Shown: piece after piece, positions 33,191 to 41,976 of the stretch
How the letters are laid out: every line of letters starts with the position of its first letter
Numbering within the stretch: the stretch's first letter is position 1
Source: Actinokineospora pegani
GTDB lineage: Bacteria > Actinomycetota > Actinomycetes > Mycobacteriales > Pseudonocardiaceae
Direction of reading: 5' to 3'
DNA: 46,379 bases
NCBI RefSeq assembly: GCF_009745975.1
Contig: NZ_WHOL01000008.1
Span: 1 to 46,379 of the forward strand
Position numbers and translations under genes: made by a program
Notes under the pieces: model-generated
The model's input: only the letters and a program-made list of their open reading frames with translations
Told to the model about the DNA's origin: nothing
Databases searched by the model: none

Positions 33191-34327
33191 ATGGACGCCA
33201 ACCCGCCCGGGGAGCGCGGAGTGGCGCGGGGACGGCTGCGCAGGCTCAACCTCGTCATGTTCCTGCCGGTGGTCGCCCTCGGCGGGGTGCTCGTGGTGGC
33301 CATCGACTCCCGGGAGTGGTGGCACGTCGTCGTGCTCGGCCTGGGCGCGGCGGCCGCCATGGTCTCCTTCGTCCGCTGGGCGGCCGGGGACGTGCTCAGC
33401 GTCGCGCTGCCCTGCCTGGTCGTCGGCGCCGGGGTGTGGGTGGTGGGGGCGCTGGCCGTGGACAGCGACTCGGCGTACTTCGGCCTCGCGGTCGTGGCCT
33501 CCCTCAGCATCCCGCCACTGCCGCGCCACCGGACCGCGATGGCCGTGGGCGTGCCGCTGTTCGTCCTCGCCGTCGGCGTGGCGCGGCTGCTGACGGCGCA
33601 GGGCGCGGCGCAGGACGGCGACCTCGTCCAGTACGCCGTCATCCCCACGGGCATCACCGCGGTGATGATCGGGGTCATGTTCCCCAACAAGCGCTTCTAC
33701 GACGTCGTCCAGGACCTGGAGGACTCGCGGGACCGGGAGGCGGAGCTGGCGGTGGCCCGCGAGCGGGTGCGCTTCGCCAGCGACCTGCACGACATCCAGG
33801 GGCACACGCTGCACGTGGTGAAGCTGAAGGTGGCGCTGGCCCAGAAGCTGCTGCACAGCGACATCGGCCGGGTGGAGGAGGAGCTGCGCGAGGTGCACGC
33901 CCTCGTCGCCGACACGATCGCCCAGACCAAGGAGCTCGCCTACGCGCAGCGGCGGCTGAACCTGTCCGCCGAGCTGGAGAACGCCAAGAACCTGTTCGAG
34001 GCCGCGGGCATCGATGTGCGCGTCGACCGCCGCGCCGAGGTCGACTCCGCCGCGGGCGAGCTGTTCGGCCAAGTTCTGCGGGAGACCACGACCAACATCC
34101 TGCGGCACGCGCAGGCCACCCAGGTCCGGATCACCCTGGCGGAGTCGGGCATCAGCATCGTCAACGACGGCGCGCAGGAGGCCGGGCGGCTCAGCGGGCT
34201 GGCCGCCCTCCGGGAGCGGCTGACGGCCGCCGGGGGCGAGCTGACGGCGGAGCAGGTGGGCGGGCGCTTCCTGACGGCGGCGGAGTTCCCCCCGCGGCCC
34301 GCCACGACCGGGAGGGGACGCCGATGA
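33191..34327 (+). CDS. DesK-like sensor histidine kinase
   Basis: The 378-residue protein has four to six N-terminal membrane segments (about residues 20-165) with little extracytoplasmic sequence, a coiled-coil linker, and a HisKA_3 domain with phosphoacceptor His200 in ASDLHDIQGHTLH. A HATPase_c region follows: LRETTTNILRHAQA with the N-box Asn, and GLAALRERLTAAGGEL as the G-box end. DesK-type kinases sense membrane state or membrane-bound drugs and phosphorylate NarL-type regulators. ATG 33191 has GGAG about 9 nt upstream. It overlaps the regulator gene by 4 nt (ATGA at 34324-34327). Divergent placement from an ABC exporter suggests it controls that exporter. Confidence 0.93.
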   Translation: MDANPPGERGVARGRLRRLNLVMFLPVVALGGVLVVAIDSREWWHVVVLGLGAAAAMVSFVRWAAGDVLSVALPCLVVGAGVWVVGALAVDSDSAYFGLAVVASLSIPPLPRHRTAMAVGVPLFVLAVGVARLLTAQGAAQDGDLVQYAVIPTGITAVMIGVMFPNKRFYDVVQDLEDSRDREAELAVARERVRFASDLHDIQGHTLHVVKLKVALAQKLLHSDIGRVEEELREVHALVADTIAQTKELAYAQRRLNLSAELENAKNLFEAAGIDVRVDRRAEVDSAAGELFGQVLRETTTNILRHAQATQVRITLAESGISIVNDGAQEAGRLSGLAALRERLTAAGGELTAEQVGGRFLTAAEFPPRPATTGRGRR

Positions 34328-34926
34328 CCACGGTGGTGCTCGCCGACGACGAGGTCCTGCTGCGCAAGGCGCTGGCCGCGCTGCTGCCGCTGGAGGGCGA
34401 CATCACCGTGCTGGCCGAGGCCGAGGACGGCGAGGGGGCGGTGCTGGCCACCGTGCGGCACCGGCCCGACGTGCTCGTCATCGACCTGGAGATGCCCGGC
34501 GTGGACGGCCTCGGCGCCGTCGCGCGGATCCGCCGCGAGCTGCCCGAGCAGGTCATCCTGATGCTGACCCGGCACGCCCGCCCCGGCGTGCTCCGCAAGG
34601 CGCTGCGGCTGGGCGTGCAGGGCTTCGTCAGCAAGGCGGCCGAGCCCGCGCACATCACCTCGGTCATCAAGACCCTGCACGGGGGCAAGCGCTGGATCGA
34701 CCCGGACGTCTCCGCCCTCGCCGTCGTCGACGACTGCCCCCTCACCGACCGCGAGACCGACGTCCTGCGCGCGACCCGCGACGGGTACTCGGTCGCCGAC
34801 ATCGCCGCCCAGCTCCACCTGGCGGAGGGCACGGTGCGCAACTACCTGTCCAACGCGATGCAGAAGACCCAGACGCGCACCCGGCACGAGGCGGCGCGGT
34901 ACGCGCGCGAGCACGACTGGCTGTAG
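34324..34926 (+). CDS. NarL/LuxR-family response regulator
   Basis: The 200-residue protein has a receiver domain with phosphoacceptor Asp54 (LVIDLEMPGVDG), acidic pocket residues in LADDE (6-10) and the conserved Lys of GFVSKAAE. The C-terminal LuxR-type HTH (about 138-195) reads LTDRETDVLRATRDGYSVAD, then IAAQLHLAEGTVRNYLSN. It is the partner of the kinase it overlaps. It probably binds the repeated CATGACGT-type motifs in the divergent gap to regulate the ABC exporter and perhaps its own operon; that is inference from position. Confidence 0.95.
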   Translation: MTTVVLADDEVLLRKALAALLPLEGDITVLAEAEDGEGAVLATVRHRPDVLVIDLEMPGVDGLGAVARIRRELPEQVILMLTRHARPGVLRKALRLGVQGFVSKAAEPAHITSVIKTLHGGKRWIDPDVSALAVVDDCPLTDRETDVLRATRDGYSVADIAAQLHLAEGTVRNYLSNAMQKTQTRTRHEAARYAREHDWL

Positions 34927-34988
34927 TCCTGTCAGGACCAAGTGCCGCGGGCCTGCGAGGCGCGCGCACCCGTGTTGTACTGCCGCAC

Positions 34989-35903
34989 ATGGGAATTGTG
35001 GCGGGGCGCCGCTGGTTGGTGGTCGCGGCGGGGAGCGCGGTCGCGCTGGCGGGGGTCTACCTCGCGGGGGTGTGGACGAGGGCGGGGCAGGCGGCGGAGA
35101 ACGCGGCGTTGCGCGGGGCCGACGAGGCCGGGGCGGGAGCGGTCCGCGCGGCCGACGACCAGTTGGGGCAGATCACCGTGGTCTCGCTGGGCACCGCCGT
35201 GGTCCTGGTGACGGCGATCGGGCTGCTGCGCAAGCGGGTGGACCTCACGGTCGCCGCCGTGGGGGTGATCGTCGGTGGCCAGGTGGTCACCCAGGTGCTC
35301 AAGCGCTTCGTGCTGCCCCGGCCGGAACTGGTCCCGGTCTCGGGCGACTACGCGCACAACAGCCTGCCGAGCGGGCACACCACGGTCGCCATGACGGTGC
35401 TGTTCGCCGCGCTGATCGTGGTGCCCTACCGGTGGCGGGGCGTGGCGGTGTTCTTCCTGCTGTCCTGGGCGGTCGGCATCGGCGCCTACACCGTCACCGC
35501 CAAGTGGCACCGCCTGTCCGACACCCTGGCGGCGGACGCGATCGCCCTCGGGCTGGCCTGCGCGGCGTCCTGGTGGCTCGCCCGGCGCGGGCTGGTCCGC
35601 CGGTACACGGGACCCCGCAAGATCCCCCGCACAGTGATCATCGGCTGCACGGCCTTCGCCGGTGTGGGGCTCGCCGGTGTGGGCGCGCTGCTGATCGGTC
35701 TCGCGGTCCACCGGGAGGGCTGGGCCGCCACCGTCGCCAGCAACGAGTACGTCGTCTACCTGGCGGCCAACGCCTTCGCCTCCGCCGGGTCGATCCTCGC
35801 GGCCCTGGCCTTCCTGTGGACCTGGCGCAGGCTGGAACTGGTGACACCCGCAGGCGGGCACGAGGCGCGCCCCGAGGGGGAGCACGCGACATCAACCAGG
35901 TGA
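34989..35903 (+). CDS. PAP2-family membrane phosphatase
   Basis: The 304-residue membrane protein carries the three PAP2 phosphatase motifs: KRFVLPRP near residues 104-111, PSGHTT near 127-132, and the final S/R-x5-H-x3-D-like WHRLSDTLAAD near 173-183. Five to six hydrophobic segments surround them, and two more follow in the C-terminal third (about 215-240, 255-280). PAP2 enzymes dephosphorylate lipid phosphates such as undecaprenyl diphosphate or phosphatidic acid at the outer membrane face. ATG 34989 lies 62 nt after the regulator; no clear Shine-Dalgarno is seen. Its stop overlaps the converging TetR gene by 12 nt. Confidence 0.93.
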   Translation: MGIVAGRRWLVVAAGSAVALAGVYLAGVWTRAGQAAENAALRGADEAGAGAVRAADDQLGQITVVSLGTAVVLVTAIGLLRKRVDLTVAAVGVIVGGQVVTQVLKRFVLPRPELVPVSGDYAHNSLPSGHTTVAMTVLFAALIVVPYRWRGVAVFFLLSWAVGIGAYTVTAKWHRLSDTLAADAIALGLACAASWWLARRGLVRRYTGPRKIPRTVIIGCTAFAGVGLAGVGALLIGLAVHREGWAATVASNEYVVYLAANAFASAGSILAALAFLWTWRRLELVTPAGGHEARPEGEHATSTR

Positions 35904-36620
35904 GCGGCGATCGGGGCGCAGCATCCTGATCGCCAGCTCCGCGAAGGAGTCGGCCAGGTCCGCCGGGCCCTGCTCCGGCGTCGGGAGGAACCAGTACGGT
36001 GCTCGGACGCCCATGCTGGCGATGGCGGCGGTGGTGGCGACCAGCTCGGTGGGGCTGAACACGCCCTGCCGGGCGCCCCGGAGGCCGGGCTCGGTGGCGA
36101 GCCGCTCGGCGCGGGCGCGCAGGGCGAGCGCCTCGGCGGAGCGCTCGGGGGCCAGGTGGTGCAGCTCGTCGTTGGTGACGATGGCGAGCAGGGGGTAGGT
36201 GACGTGGGTCAGCACGTGCGTGCGGACCAGGGCGCGGACCTGGGCCACCGGGTCCGGCTCGCACTCGGCGAGGGTGCGTTCGAAGGCGGCGAGCAGGTCG
36301 CGGTGGCCGATGAGGACCAGGCGTTCGAGGATGTGCTGCTTGGACGGGAAGTGCTCGTAGAGGCTGGGGGCCTTGATGCCGACGGCGGCGGCGATCTGGC
36401 GGGTGCTGGTGCCGGGGAAGCCCTGGTGGGCGAACAGCCGCAGGGACTCCAGGAGCACCCGCAGCTCGGTCCCGGCGCCGTTGCCCGGGGGCAGGCGCGG
36501 CTCCGCGGTGCGGACGCGCGTGAGGGCGGTGAAGTCCCGCGCCTGCCCGCCGGGAGGGTCAGCCGGTCGCTCTCGGGTTGCGCCGGACGTCGCTGTAGGC
36601 CGGGTCGGCGCAGAGCCCAC
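35892..36620 (-). CDS. TetR-family transcriptional regulator
   Basis: The TetR-type HTH is clear: LLESLRLFAHQGFPGTSTRQ, then IAAAVGIKAPSLYEHFPSKQ, followed by a helical ligand/dimer domain to the end. The start is the odd point. The only in-frame start codons are GTG at 36620 (242 residues) and GTG at 36656 (254 residues), and both lie inside the 3-prime end of the preceding hydrolase gene (stop at 36559), in another frame. That leaves a long Pro/Arg-rich N-terminal extension before the HTH. Either the overlap of 62-98 nt is real or a non-standard start or sequence error exists. It probably controls the hydrolase operon through the palindrome at 37372-37389. Confidence 0.88.
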   Translation of the reverse strand: MGSAPTRPTATSGATRERPADPPGGQARDFTALTRVRTAEPRLPPGNGAGTELRVLLESLRLFAHQGFPGTSTRQIAAAVGIKAPSLYEHFPSKQHILERLVLIGHRDLLAAFERTLAECEPDPVAQVRALVRTHVLTHVTYPLLAIVTNDELHHLAPERSAEALALRARAERLATEPGLRGARQGVFSPTELVATTAAIASMGVRAPYWFLPTPEQGPADLADSFAELAIRMLRPDRRSPG

Positions 36621-37359
36621 AGGCGCCGGTGAACTCGGCCGCCGCTCGCTGGTCACCCGTCAAGTTGTACAGGAACCACGCGGTGATCACGCCGCGGTAC
36701 CCGCCGCCGTCCGGGACGGGGGTGAAGTGCGTGGCACCCGCCAGCTCGGCGTACCAGGCGGGCACCCCGGCCGACCGCTCGTAGAGCGGGAGGACGAGCC
36801 GTTCCGGGTCGACGATGGAGTCGCGCTCCCCCGACAGGAACAGGATCGGGCCGTGCAGCCGCTCCGGGGTGGCCAGCGGTCCCGGTTGCAGGGCGACAGT
36901 GGTGTCGACGGCCGGGTCGGCGGCCGCGTTGATGGCGCCCGCGCCGCCCTGGGAGTGGCCGACGGCGCCGACGTGGTCGAGGTCGACCTTGCCGCGGTAC
37001 GGGCTGACCGGGTTGGCGTTCGCGGCGCGCAGCCAGGACAGGCCCGCGAGCATCTCCTGCCCGCTGTTGGATTGGGGCGTGTTGGCGGCGGCGACGATGA
37101 ACCCGTGCGAGGCGAGGTGGCGCAGCAGTCCGGAGTAGACACCCGGGATGGCGCCGGTCCCGTTGCCCCAGAGGATCACCGGCAGCGGCCGGTCCATCTT
37201 GGCTGGCCGGTAGTAGGTGTTGCCCAGCCGGATGTCGACCGCCACGGCGTTCGGGCCGGGCGCGGACCAGTCCGGCGGGGCGGCCGCGCCCACCGGGTTC
37301 ACCCCGACCAGGACCACGACGGCGGCGAAGGATGCGATCAGCGAGCGACGGAGTCTCAT
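36559..37359 (-). CDS. Secreted alpha/beta hydrolase (dienelactone hydrolase/cutinase-like lipase)
   Basis: The 266-residue protein begins with a Sec signal peptide (MRLRRSLIASFAAVVVLVGV, cleavage after about residue 25, GAAA). The alpha/beta hydrolase core keeps an oxyanion strand VILWGNGTG, the nucleophile elbow GHSQGGAG (Ser near 140), the Asp of LSGERDSIVDPE and the His of AGATHFTPV, so the catalytic triad is whole. A C-terminal CGLC pair may form a disulfide. The pattern is close to secreted polyester/lipid esterases of the PET hydrolase-like group, but the substrate is not certain. It starts at ATG 37359, just downstream of a palindromic operator, and overlaps the TetR gene at its end. 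Confidence 0.88.
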   Translation of the reverse strand: MRLRRSLIASFAAVVVLVGVNPVGAAAPPDWSAPGPNAVAVDIRLGNTYYRPAKMDRPLPVILWGNGTGAIPGVYSGLLRHLASHGFIVAAANTPQSNSGQEMLAGLSWLRAANANPVSPYRGKVDLDHVGAVGHSQGGAGAINAAADPAVDTTVALQPGPLATPERLHGPILFLSGERDSIVDPERLVLPLYERSAGVPAWYAELAGATHFTPVPDGGGYRGVITAWFLYNLTGDQRAAAEFTGACGLCADPAYSDVRRNPRATG

Positions 37360-37371
37360 CGGTGAAACCCT

Positions 37372-37389
37372 CCCTAACGACTGTTAGGG
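37372..37389. promoter_or_regulatory. Perfect palindromic operator candidate for TetR regulator
   Basis: CCCTAACGACTGTTAGGG is a perfect 7-bp inverted repeat around a 4-nt spacer, 13 nt upstream of the hydrolase ATG. TetR-type repressors bind such sites, and the divergent M28-like gene starts 67 nt away on the other side. The CTAAC-N4-GTTAG core is of the type seen for lipid-responsive TetR regulators (family knowledge). Control of both directions is possible. Confidence 0.7.
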
Positions 37390-37455
37390 TGATGGTCGCA
37401 GCGGCCCTGGGGCCTGTCAACCGGGCCGGACCTGTAAACCGGATCGGGAGGAATC

Positions 37456-38775
37456 GTGGAAGCCTTGGACGAGACCTGGGTGGCAGCCGAGATCGAGGCC
37501 CTGCGCGTGCTCGGTCCCCGGCTGACCGGCACCCCCGCGCACGACCAGTTGGTGGACCGCGTCGCCGCCCAAGTGCGCGGACTCGGCCTGGCGGTGGACG
37601 AGGACCGGCACGCGTTCACCCGCTGGGACCTGACCGCCGAGCCCACCCTGGTGGTCGGCGGCGCCCGGGTGGAGGTGGCGTCGGTGTTCCCCTACTCGGG
37701 CACGGGCAGCGTGTCGGGCCCGCTGGTCCGGCTGCGCGGCCCGCTCCCCCGCTGGTCGCGCGCCCGCGACGGCATCGCGGTCGTCGAGGTCAACAACCGC
37801 GAGCTGCCCGTCCGGCACCTCATCGACACCTGGGACGCCGACCAGGCGTGGCCGCCGGTGGCGCACCCCCTGATCCCGGCCACGATCGCCGGTCTGGGCC
37901 TGGGCCGGGCGCGGCGGGCCGGGGTGCGGGCGGTGGTCTTCGCCTGGCGCGGCCTCGACGACGAGCGGGCCCGGGGCCAGTACGTGCCGTTCACCCTCCC
38001 CTACCAGGACATCCCGGCCGTCTTCGTCTCCGGCGCGAGCGCCGAGGCCGTGCTCGCGCCCGGGGCGGACGCCACGCTGACCGTCCCCGCCGCGTTGACC
38101 CCGGACGCGACCATGCGGACGGTGTGGACGGTCATCGAGGGCACGCGAAGCCCAGCCGAGACCGTCGTCGTGGTCACGCACACGGACGGGACCAACACCG
38201 TCGAGGAGAACGGACACATAGGACTGCTCGCCCTGGCCCGCGACCTCGTGCGGACCCCGCCGGAGCGCACGGTCGTGCTCGTGTTCATCGCGGGCCACCT
38301 CCGCATCCCAGCGGTGACGCGCTCCGGCCAGGCTGGCACGCGGTGGCTCGACGACCACCCGGACCTCTGGTCGGGCGCGGTAGCGGGACTGGCCGTGGAA
38401 CACCTCGGGGCCCGCGCCCGCGAACTGCTCTACGCCACCACCCCGGGTCTGCGCCACCTCGCGGAGACCGCCTTCCCCGGAACCGCTCCCTCCCGCCCCA
38501 GCCCCCTCGTCCACTTCGGTGAGGGTGAACCCCTGCTGCACAAGGGAATCCCCGCCGTCTCCCTGGTCAGCATCCCCGACGACCTGCTGTCCACCCGACC
38601 CGGCGACCACGTCGACGTGCCGTTGGCCGCGAGGCAGATCGACGGCTTCCGCCGCCTCCTGCGCGCACTGGACACCGCCGCCCCCGACGACCTGGGCCGG
38701 GTCCGCCCGCCCGGCCCGGCGCGCAAGGCGCTGGCCGCCGCCCGCCTCGCCCTCGCGCTCGCCACCGGCGGGTGA
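37456..38775 (+). CDS. M28-like (aminopeptidase/PA-domain type) hydrolase
   Basis: The 439-residue protein has the layout of M28-family zinc hydrolases. An N-terminal LGPRLTGTPAHDQLVDRVA segment matches the usual GxRxTG opening, a PA-like insertion covers about 85-210, and the core has VVVTHTDGTNTVEENGHIG near 245-263 and AVEHLGARARE further on. The HTDG and EEN residues fit metal ligands only in part, so catalytic activity is not certain. There is no signal peptide, so it is probably cytoplasmic. GTG 37456 has GGGAGGA 4-5 nt upstream. Its stop overlaps the start of the next gene by 4 nt (GTGA at 38772-38775), so they form an operon. Confidence 0.75.
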   Translation: MEALDETWVAAEIEALRVLGPRLTGTPAHDQLVDRVAAQVRGLGLAVDEDRHAFTRWDLTAEPTLVVGGARVEVASVFPYSGTGSVSGPLVRLRGPLPRWSRARDGIAVVEVNNRELPVRHLIDTWDADQAWPPVAHPLIPATIAGLGLGRARRAGVRAVVFAWRGLDDERARGQYVPFTLPYQDIPAVFVSGASAEAVLAPGADATLTVPAALTPDATMRTVWTVIEGTRSPAETVVVVTHTDGTNTVEENGHIGLLALARDLVRTPPERTVVLVFIAGHLRIPAVTRSGQAGTRWLDDHPDLWSGAVAGLAVEHLGARARELLYATTPGLRHLAETAFPGTAPSRPSPLVHFGEGEPLLHKGIPAVSLVSIPDDLLSTRPGDHVDVPLAARQIDGFRRLLRALDTAAPDDLGRVRPPGPARKALAAARLALALATGG

Positions 38776-39971
38776 TCTGGTTGGCTGCGCCGGCGCCAGG
38801 GATCGAGGGCGGGACCGCGCCGGGGTTCCACGCCGTGCGCGACGCGTTCGCGGCGAACTTCGCCGACCACGGGGAGATCGGCGCCGCCGCCGTGAGCGTC
38901 TACCTGGGCGGGGAGAAGGTCGTCGACCTCTGGGGCGGCACCGCCGCCCCAGAGCGGGACCGCCCCTGGCGGCGGGACACGCTGCAGGCCGTCTACTCCG
39001 CGACCAAGGGCGCGACGTCGGCGTGCGCGCTGCCGCTCGCCCAGCGCGGCGAGCTGGACCTGGACGCGCCCGTGCGGGAGCACTGGCCGGAGTTCGCGGC
39101 GCGGGGCAAGCAGGACATCCCCGCCCGGTGGCTGCTCACCCACCAGGCGGGCCTGCCGGTGCTGGACGAGCCGGTCCCGCTCGCAGCCGCGCTGGCCTGG
39201 GACCCGGTGGTCGAGGCACTGGCCGCGCAGCGCCCGGCCTGGCCGCCGAGACCGGGCACGGCTACCACGCGCTCACCTTCGGCTGGCTCGTCGGCGAGGT
39301 CGTGCGCCGGGTGTCCGGCCTGGGTCTGGGCGAGTTCTTCCGCACCGAGATCGCCGAACCGGCCGGGCTCGACTTCTGGATCGGCCTGCCCCGGGCCGAG
39401 CGGCACCGGCTCAGCACGCTCGTGCGGGCCCCGCCCGACCCGGGCGCGACGTCCGGGTTCGACCTCGACGACCTGCCCGAGGCGGTCCGCGCGGTCGTCG
39501 AGGCCTACTCCGACCCGGCGTCGCTGACCACGCGGGCGTTCACCTGCTTGCGGCCCGCCATGGACCACAACGACCCGGACTTGCTGGCCGCGGTGGTCCC
39601 CGCGACCAACGGCGTGCGCACCGCCCGCTCCCTGGCCGAGTCCTACGCGGCGCTCATCGGCGAGGTCGACGGCCACCGGGTGTTCGACCCGGCCGCGCTG
39701 ATCGAGGCCACGACCGAGCAGGCCGCGGGCGTCGACCGCGTCCTGCGCACACCCGTGCGGTGGAGCCATCGGCTACGCCCTGCGCGGCGGGCAGTCGGCT
39801 TGGCTGCCGCCGGGCATGTTCGGGTTCTCCGGGCTCGGCGGCTCGCTCGGCTTCGCCGATCCCGGGACCGGGCTCGCGTTCGGGTACGCGATGAACCACA
39901 TCAGCCAGGGCATGGCGCCGGACCCGCGGGCCGAGCGCCTGGTCACCGCCGTGCGGGCGGCGGTGTCATGA
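38772..39971 (+). pseudogene. Beta-lactamase/EstB-family esterase gene with two compensating frameshifts
   Basis: A serine beta-lactamase-like (class C/EstB) protein of about 399 codons is spread over two frames. The first frame runs from GTG 38772 and holds the S-x-x-K motif SATKG near residues 75-79. Near 39243-39250 a one-base loss (CCGCCGAGACC where CCGCCGGAGACC is expected) moves the coding to another frame, which continues with the family stretch TGHGYHALTFGWLVGEVVRR including the Tyr motif. Near 39768-39772 an extra C (AGCCATC for AGCATC) restores the first frame, which ends GYALRGGQSAWLPPG onwards to TGA 39969-39971. Either it is a recent pseudogene or both are sequencing errors. It overlaps the M28-like gene by 4 nt. 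Confidence 0.82.
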
Positions 39972-40682
39972 GGGGCCCGGCGGCGACGGCCGCGCCCCGG
40001 ACACCAGGTCGCGCCCGCCGTTGACGACCGCCTCGTGCCACTCGTCGGGCACCCAGGCGAAGCGGTCCGCCTCGATCAGGGCGACCGCGTGGCCCGCCGC
40101 CTCCTCCGGGGTGATGCCCTCGGTGGACATGGCCGTGCGGACGAACGCGGGGCACAGCACGTGCACGGAGACCGGTGTCCCGGCCAGTGCCATCGCCGCG
40201 TGCCGGGCCACGGCGAGCACGGCGTGCTTGGACGGGCCGTAGGCCCCGCCGCCGGGGAAGACCGCCGCCCCGGCGAGCGAGGCGGTGATGACGACGTGCG
40301 CCTGGGCCCCGCGCCGCAGCAGGGCGGGCACGAAGGCCCGGAGGCCGTTGACGACGCCGCCGACGTTGGTCGCGAAAACCGAGTCCCACTCCCCCGCCGG
40401 GACCTCCCAGGGCGCGCCCACCGCCGATCCGACCACGCCCGCGTTGAGGAAGACCAGGGTGGCGTCGGGGTGGCGGTCGGCGAGGTCGGCCATCGAACCG
40501 GGGTCCGACACGTCCACGTGCTCCGCCGTCCCGCCCGCGCCGCGGGCGACCGACAGGGCCCGGTCCAGGTCGCGGTCGGCGATGACCGGGGTGGCCCCCC
40601 GCTGGGCGAGCTCCCGGGCGAGCGCGGCGCCGATGCCGCTGCCCCCGCCGGTGACGACCGCCGTGGCGCCCTGGAACCGCAT
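39966..40682 (-). CDS. SDR-family oxidoreductase
   Basis: The 238-residue classical short-chain dehydrogenase has TGGGSGIG (residues 10-17), the NAG motif (LNAGVVGS), the catalytic Ser in ITASLAG, and Y-x3-K (YGPSK) as active site. The Asp after the second strand (IADRDLD) suggests NAD rather than NADP. It reduces or oxidises an unknown alcohol or ketone in the cytoplasm. I chose ATG 40682, with GGAGG 6 nt upstream, over a further upstream start. The gene ends 6 nt inside the frameshifted beta-lactamase gene from the other strand and follows the LuxR regulator gene by 37 nt. Confidence 0.94.
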   Translation of the reverse strand: MRFQGATAVVTGGGSGIGAALARELAQRGATPVIADRDLDRALSVARGAGGTAEHVDVSDPGSMADLADRHPDATLVFLNAGVVGSAVGAPWEVPAGEWDSVFATNVGGVVNGLRAFVPALLRRGAQAHVVITASLAGAAVFPGGGAYGPSKHAVLAVARHAAMALAGTPVSVHVLCPAFVRTAMSTEGITPEEAAGHAVALIEADRFAWVPDEWHEAVVNGGRDLVSGARPSPPGPS

Positions 40683-40719
40683 TGTCGACCTCCCCCGTGC
40701 CCGTCGGCACGGCACCAGC

Positions 40720-41976
40720 CTACGCAGGCACCTTCCAGCCCGCGGCGAGCTCGACGCGCGAGGCGACGCTCATCTTCTGGAAGACCTTCTTCAGGTGGAA
40801 CGCCACGGTGTGCTGGGAGATGAACAACTGCCTGCCCACCTCGCTGTTGGTGTACCCCTGGCTCACCAGCTCCGCCACCGCGAACTCCGCGTCCGTGAGC
40901 CCGTGCTGCGCGCAGCCCTCGCGCTCGACGCTGCGGGATACCCCGCGCCGCACGCCGAGCTCGCGGAGCTTGTTGACCACGCGGGAGACGTCGCGCGTGG
41001 CGCCGACCGCGTTGTAGGTGTCGAGCACGGACTCGAACAGGCGGATCGCCCGGTCCCGCTCCGCGAGCCGCTTGGCCAGCAGGTCGGCCATGTCCTCGCG
41101 GGCGGACGCCGCGCACCACCGGTCCGGGTAGATGTTGGCGGCCTCGTGCAGGGCGCCCACGTCGCCGTCGAGCAGCCCGGCGGCGTGCAGCGCCGACGCG
41201 CGGATCACGCTGAAGTGCGGGTGCTTGACCGAGGCGTCGGCGGCGGCCGCCACGGAGGTCCTCGCCAGCTCGCGTTCGCCCAACTTCAACGAGGCGCGGA
41301 CGAGCCAGGAGGCCGCCGCGGGCTCGGACACGAGGAGCTGGCGCAGGACGACGGGGTCGGTGACGATCCCGGCGACGAGGCCCGCCGCGGTCGTCACACC
41401 GCTGCGGGCCTCCATGGCGTGCGCGGTGACCCAGGCGCCCGCGGCGTGCCCGTAGCCCAGCAGTGCCTCGTCGGCCAGCTTGTCCACGAAGTGCAGGCAG
41501 GCGCGCATGTCCGCGCGGCGCAGCGCGCCGAGCGCCATCACCACGTAGCTCGGCGGGCGCATCGACCGCACGCCGCACCGCTCGGCGAGGCGCAGCCCGA
41601 CACCGGTCTCGGCGATGGCGTCGTCGACGTTGCCCATGGCGAAGAGCAACTCGCCCCTGGCAGCGTGCGACAGGGCGCTCATCCGCTGCGACTGGTCCTC
41701 GCCGCCGCGCGCGTCGATGCCGTCGAGCACCAGCGCGCCCGCCTCCAGCTCCCTGGCCTTGGTGAGCAGCTTGACGTACCAGAGCTGGGCCAGGTGGCAG
41801 AACTCGTGCGGCTCGTGGCACGGCGTGGCGGTCGCCGCGGCGGCGTACTGCAGGCCCAGGTCGAGGCGTCCGCTGTACCACGAGGACGTGGAGCGCCGGA
41901 GGAACCCCGCCGTCTCGCACAGCCCCGGCGCGGGGTCGTCGGTGAAGCCAGTGAAGAAGTCTTGGGCAAATCTCAT
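40720..41976 (-). CDS. LuxR-family regulator with TPR-like N-terminal region
   Basis: The 418-residue protein has a helical TPR-like region over about residues 35-330 (repeated alanine-rich helix pairs such as ARGELLFAMGNVDDAIAETG) and a C-terminal LuxR HTH (about 352-412) reading GLTDAEFAVAELVSQGYTN, then SEVGRQLFISQHTVAFHLKK. It lacks the P-loop of LAL regulators, so it looks like the C-terminal half of one. Such proteins are often pathway-specific activators in specialised-metabolite clusters. ATG 41976 lies next to a 530-nt gap with repeated motifs. Dehydroquinase, P450 and FAD monooxygenase genes beyond are likely targets (inference). Confidence 0.88.
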   Translation of the reverse strand: MRFAQDFFTGFTDDPAPGLCETAGFLRRSTSSWYSGRLDLGLQYAAAATATPCHEPHEFCHLAQLWYVKLLTKARELEAGALVLDGIDARGGEDQSQRMSALSHAARGELLFAMGNVDDAIAETGVGLRLAERCGVRSMRPPSYVVMALGALRRADMRACLHFVDKLADEALLGYGHAAGAWVTAHAMEARSGVTTAAGLVAGIVTDPVVLRQLLVSEPAAASWLVRASLKLGERELARTSVAAAADASVKHPHFSVIRASALHAAGLLDGDVGALHEAANIYPDRWCAASAREDMADLLAKRLAERDRAIRLFESVLDTYNAVGATRDVSRVVNKLRELGVRRGVSRSVEREGCAQHGLTDAEFAVAELVSQGYTNSEVGRQLFISQHTVAFHLKKVFQKMSVASRVELAAGWKVPA

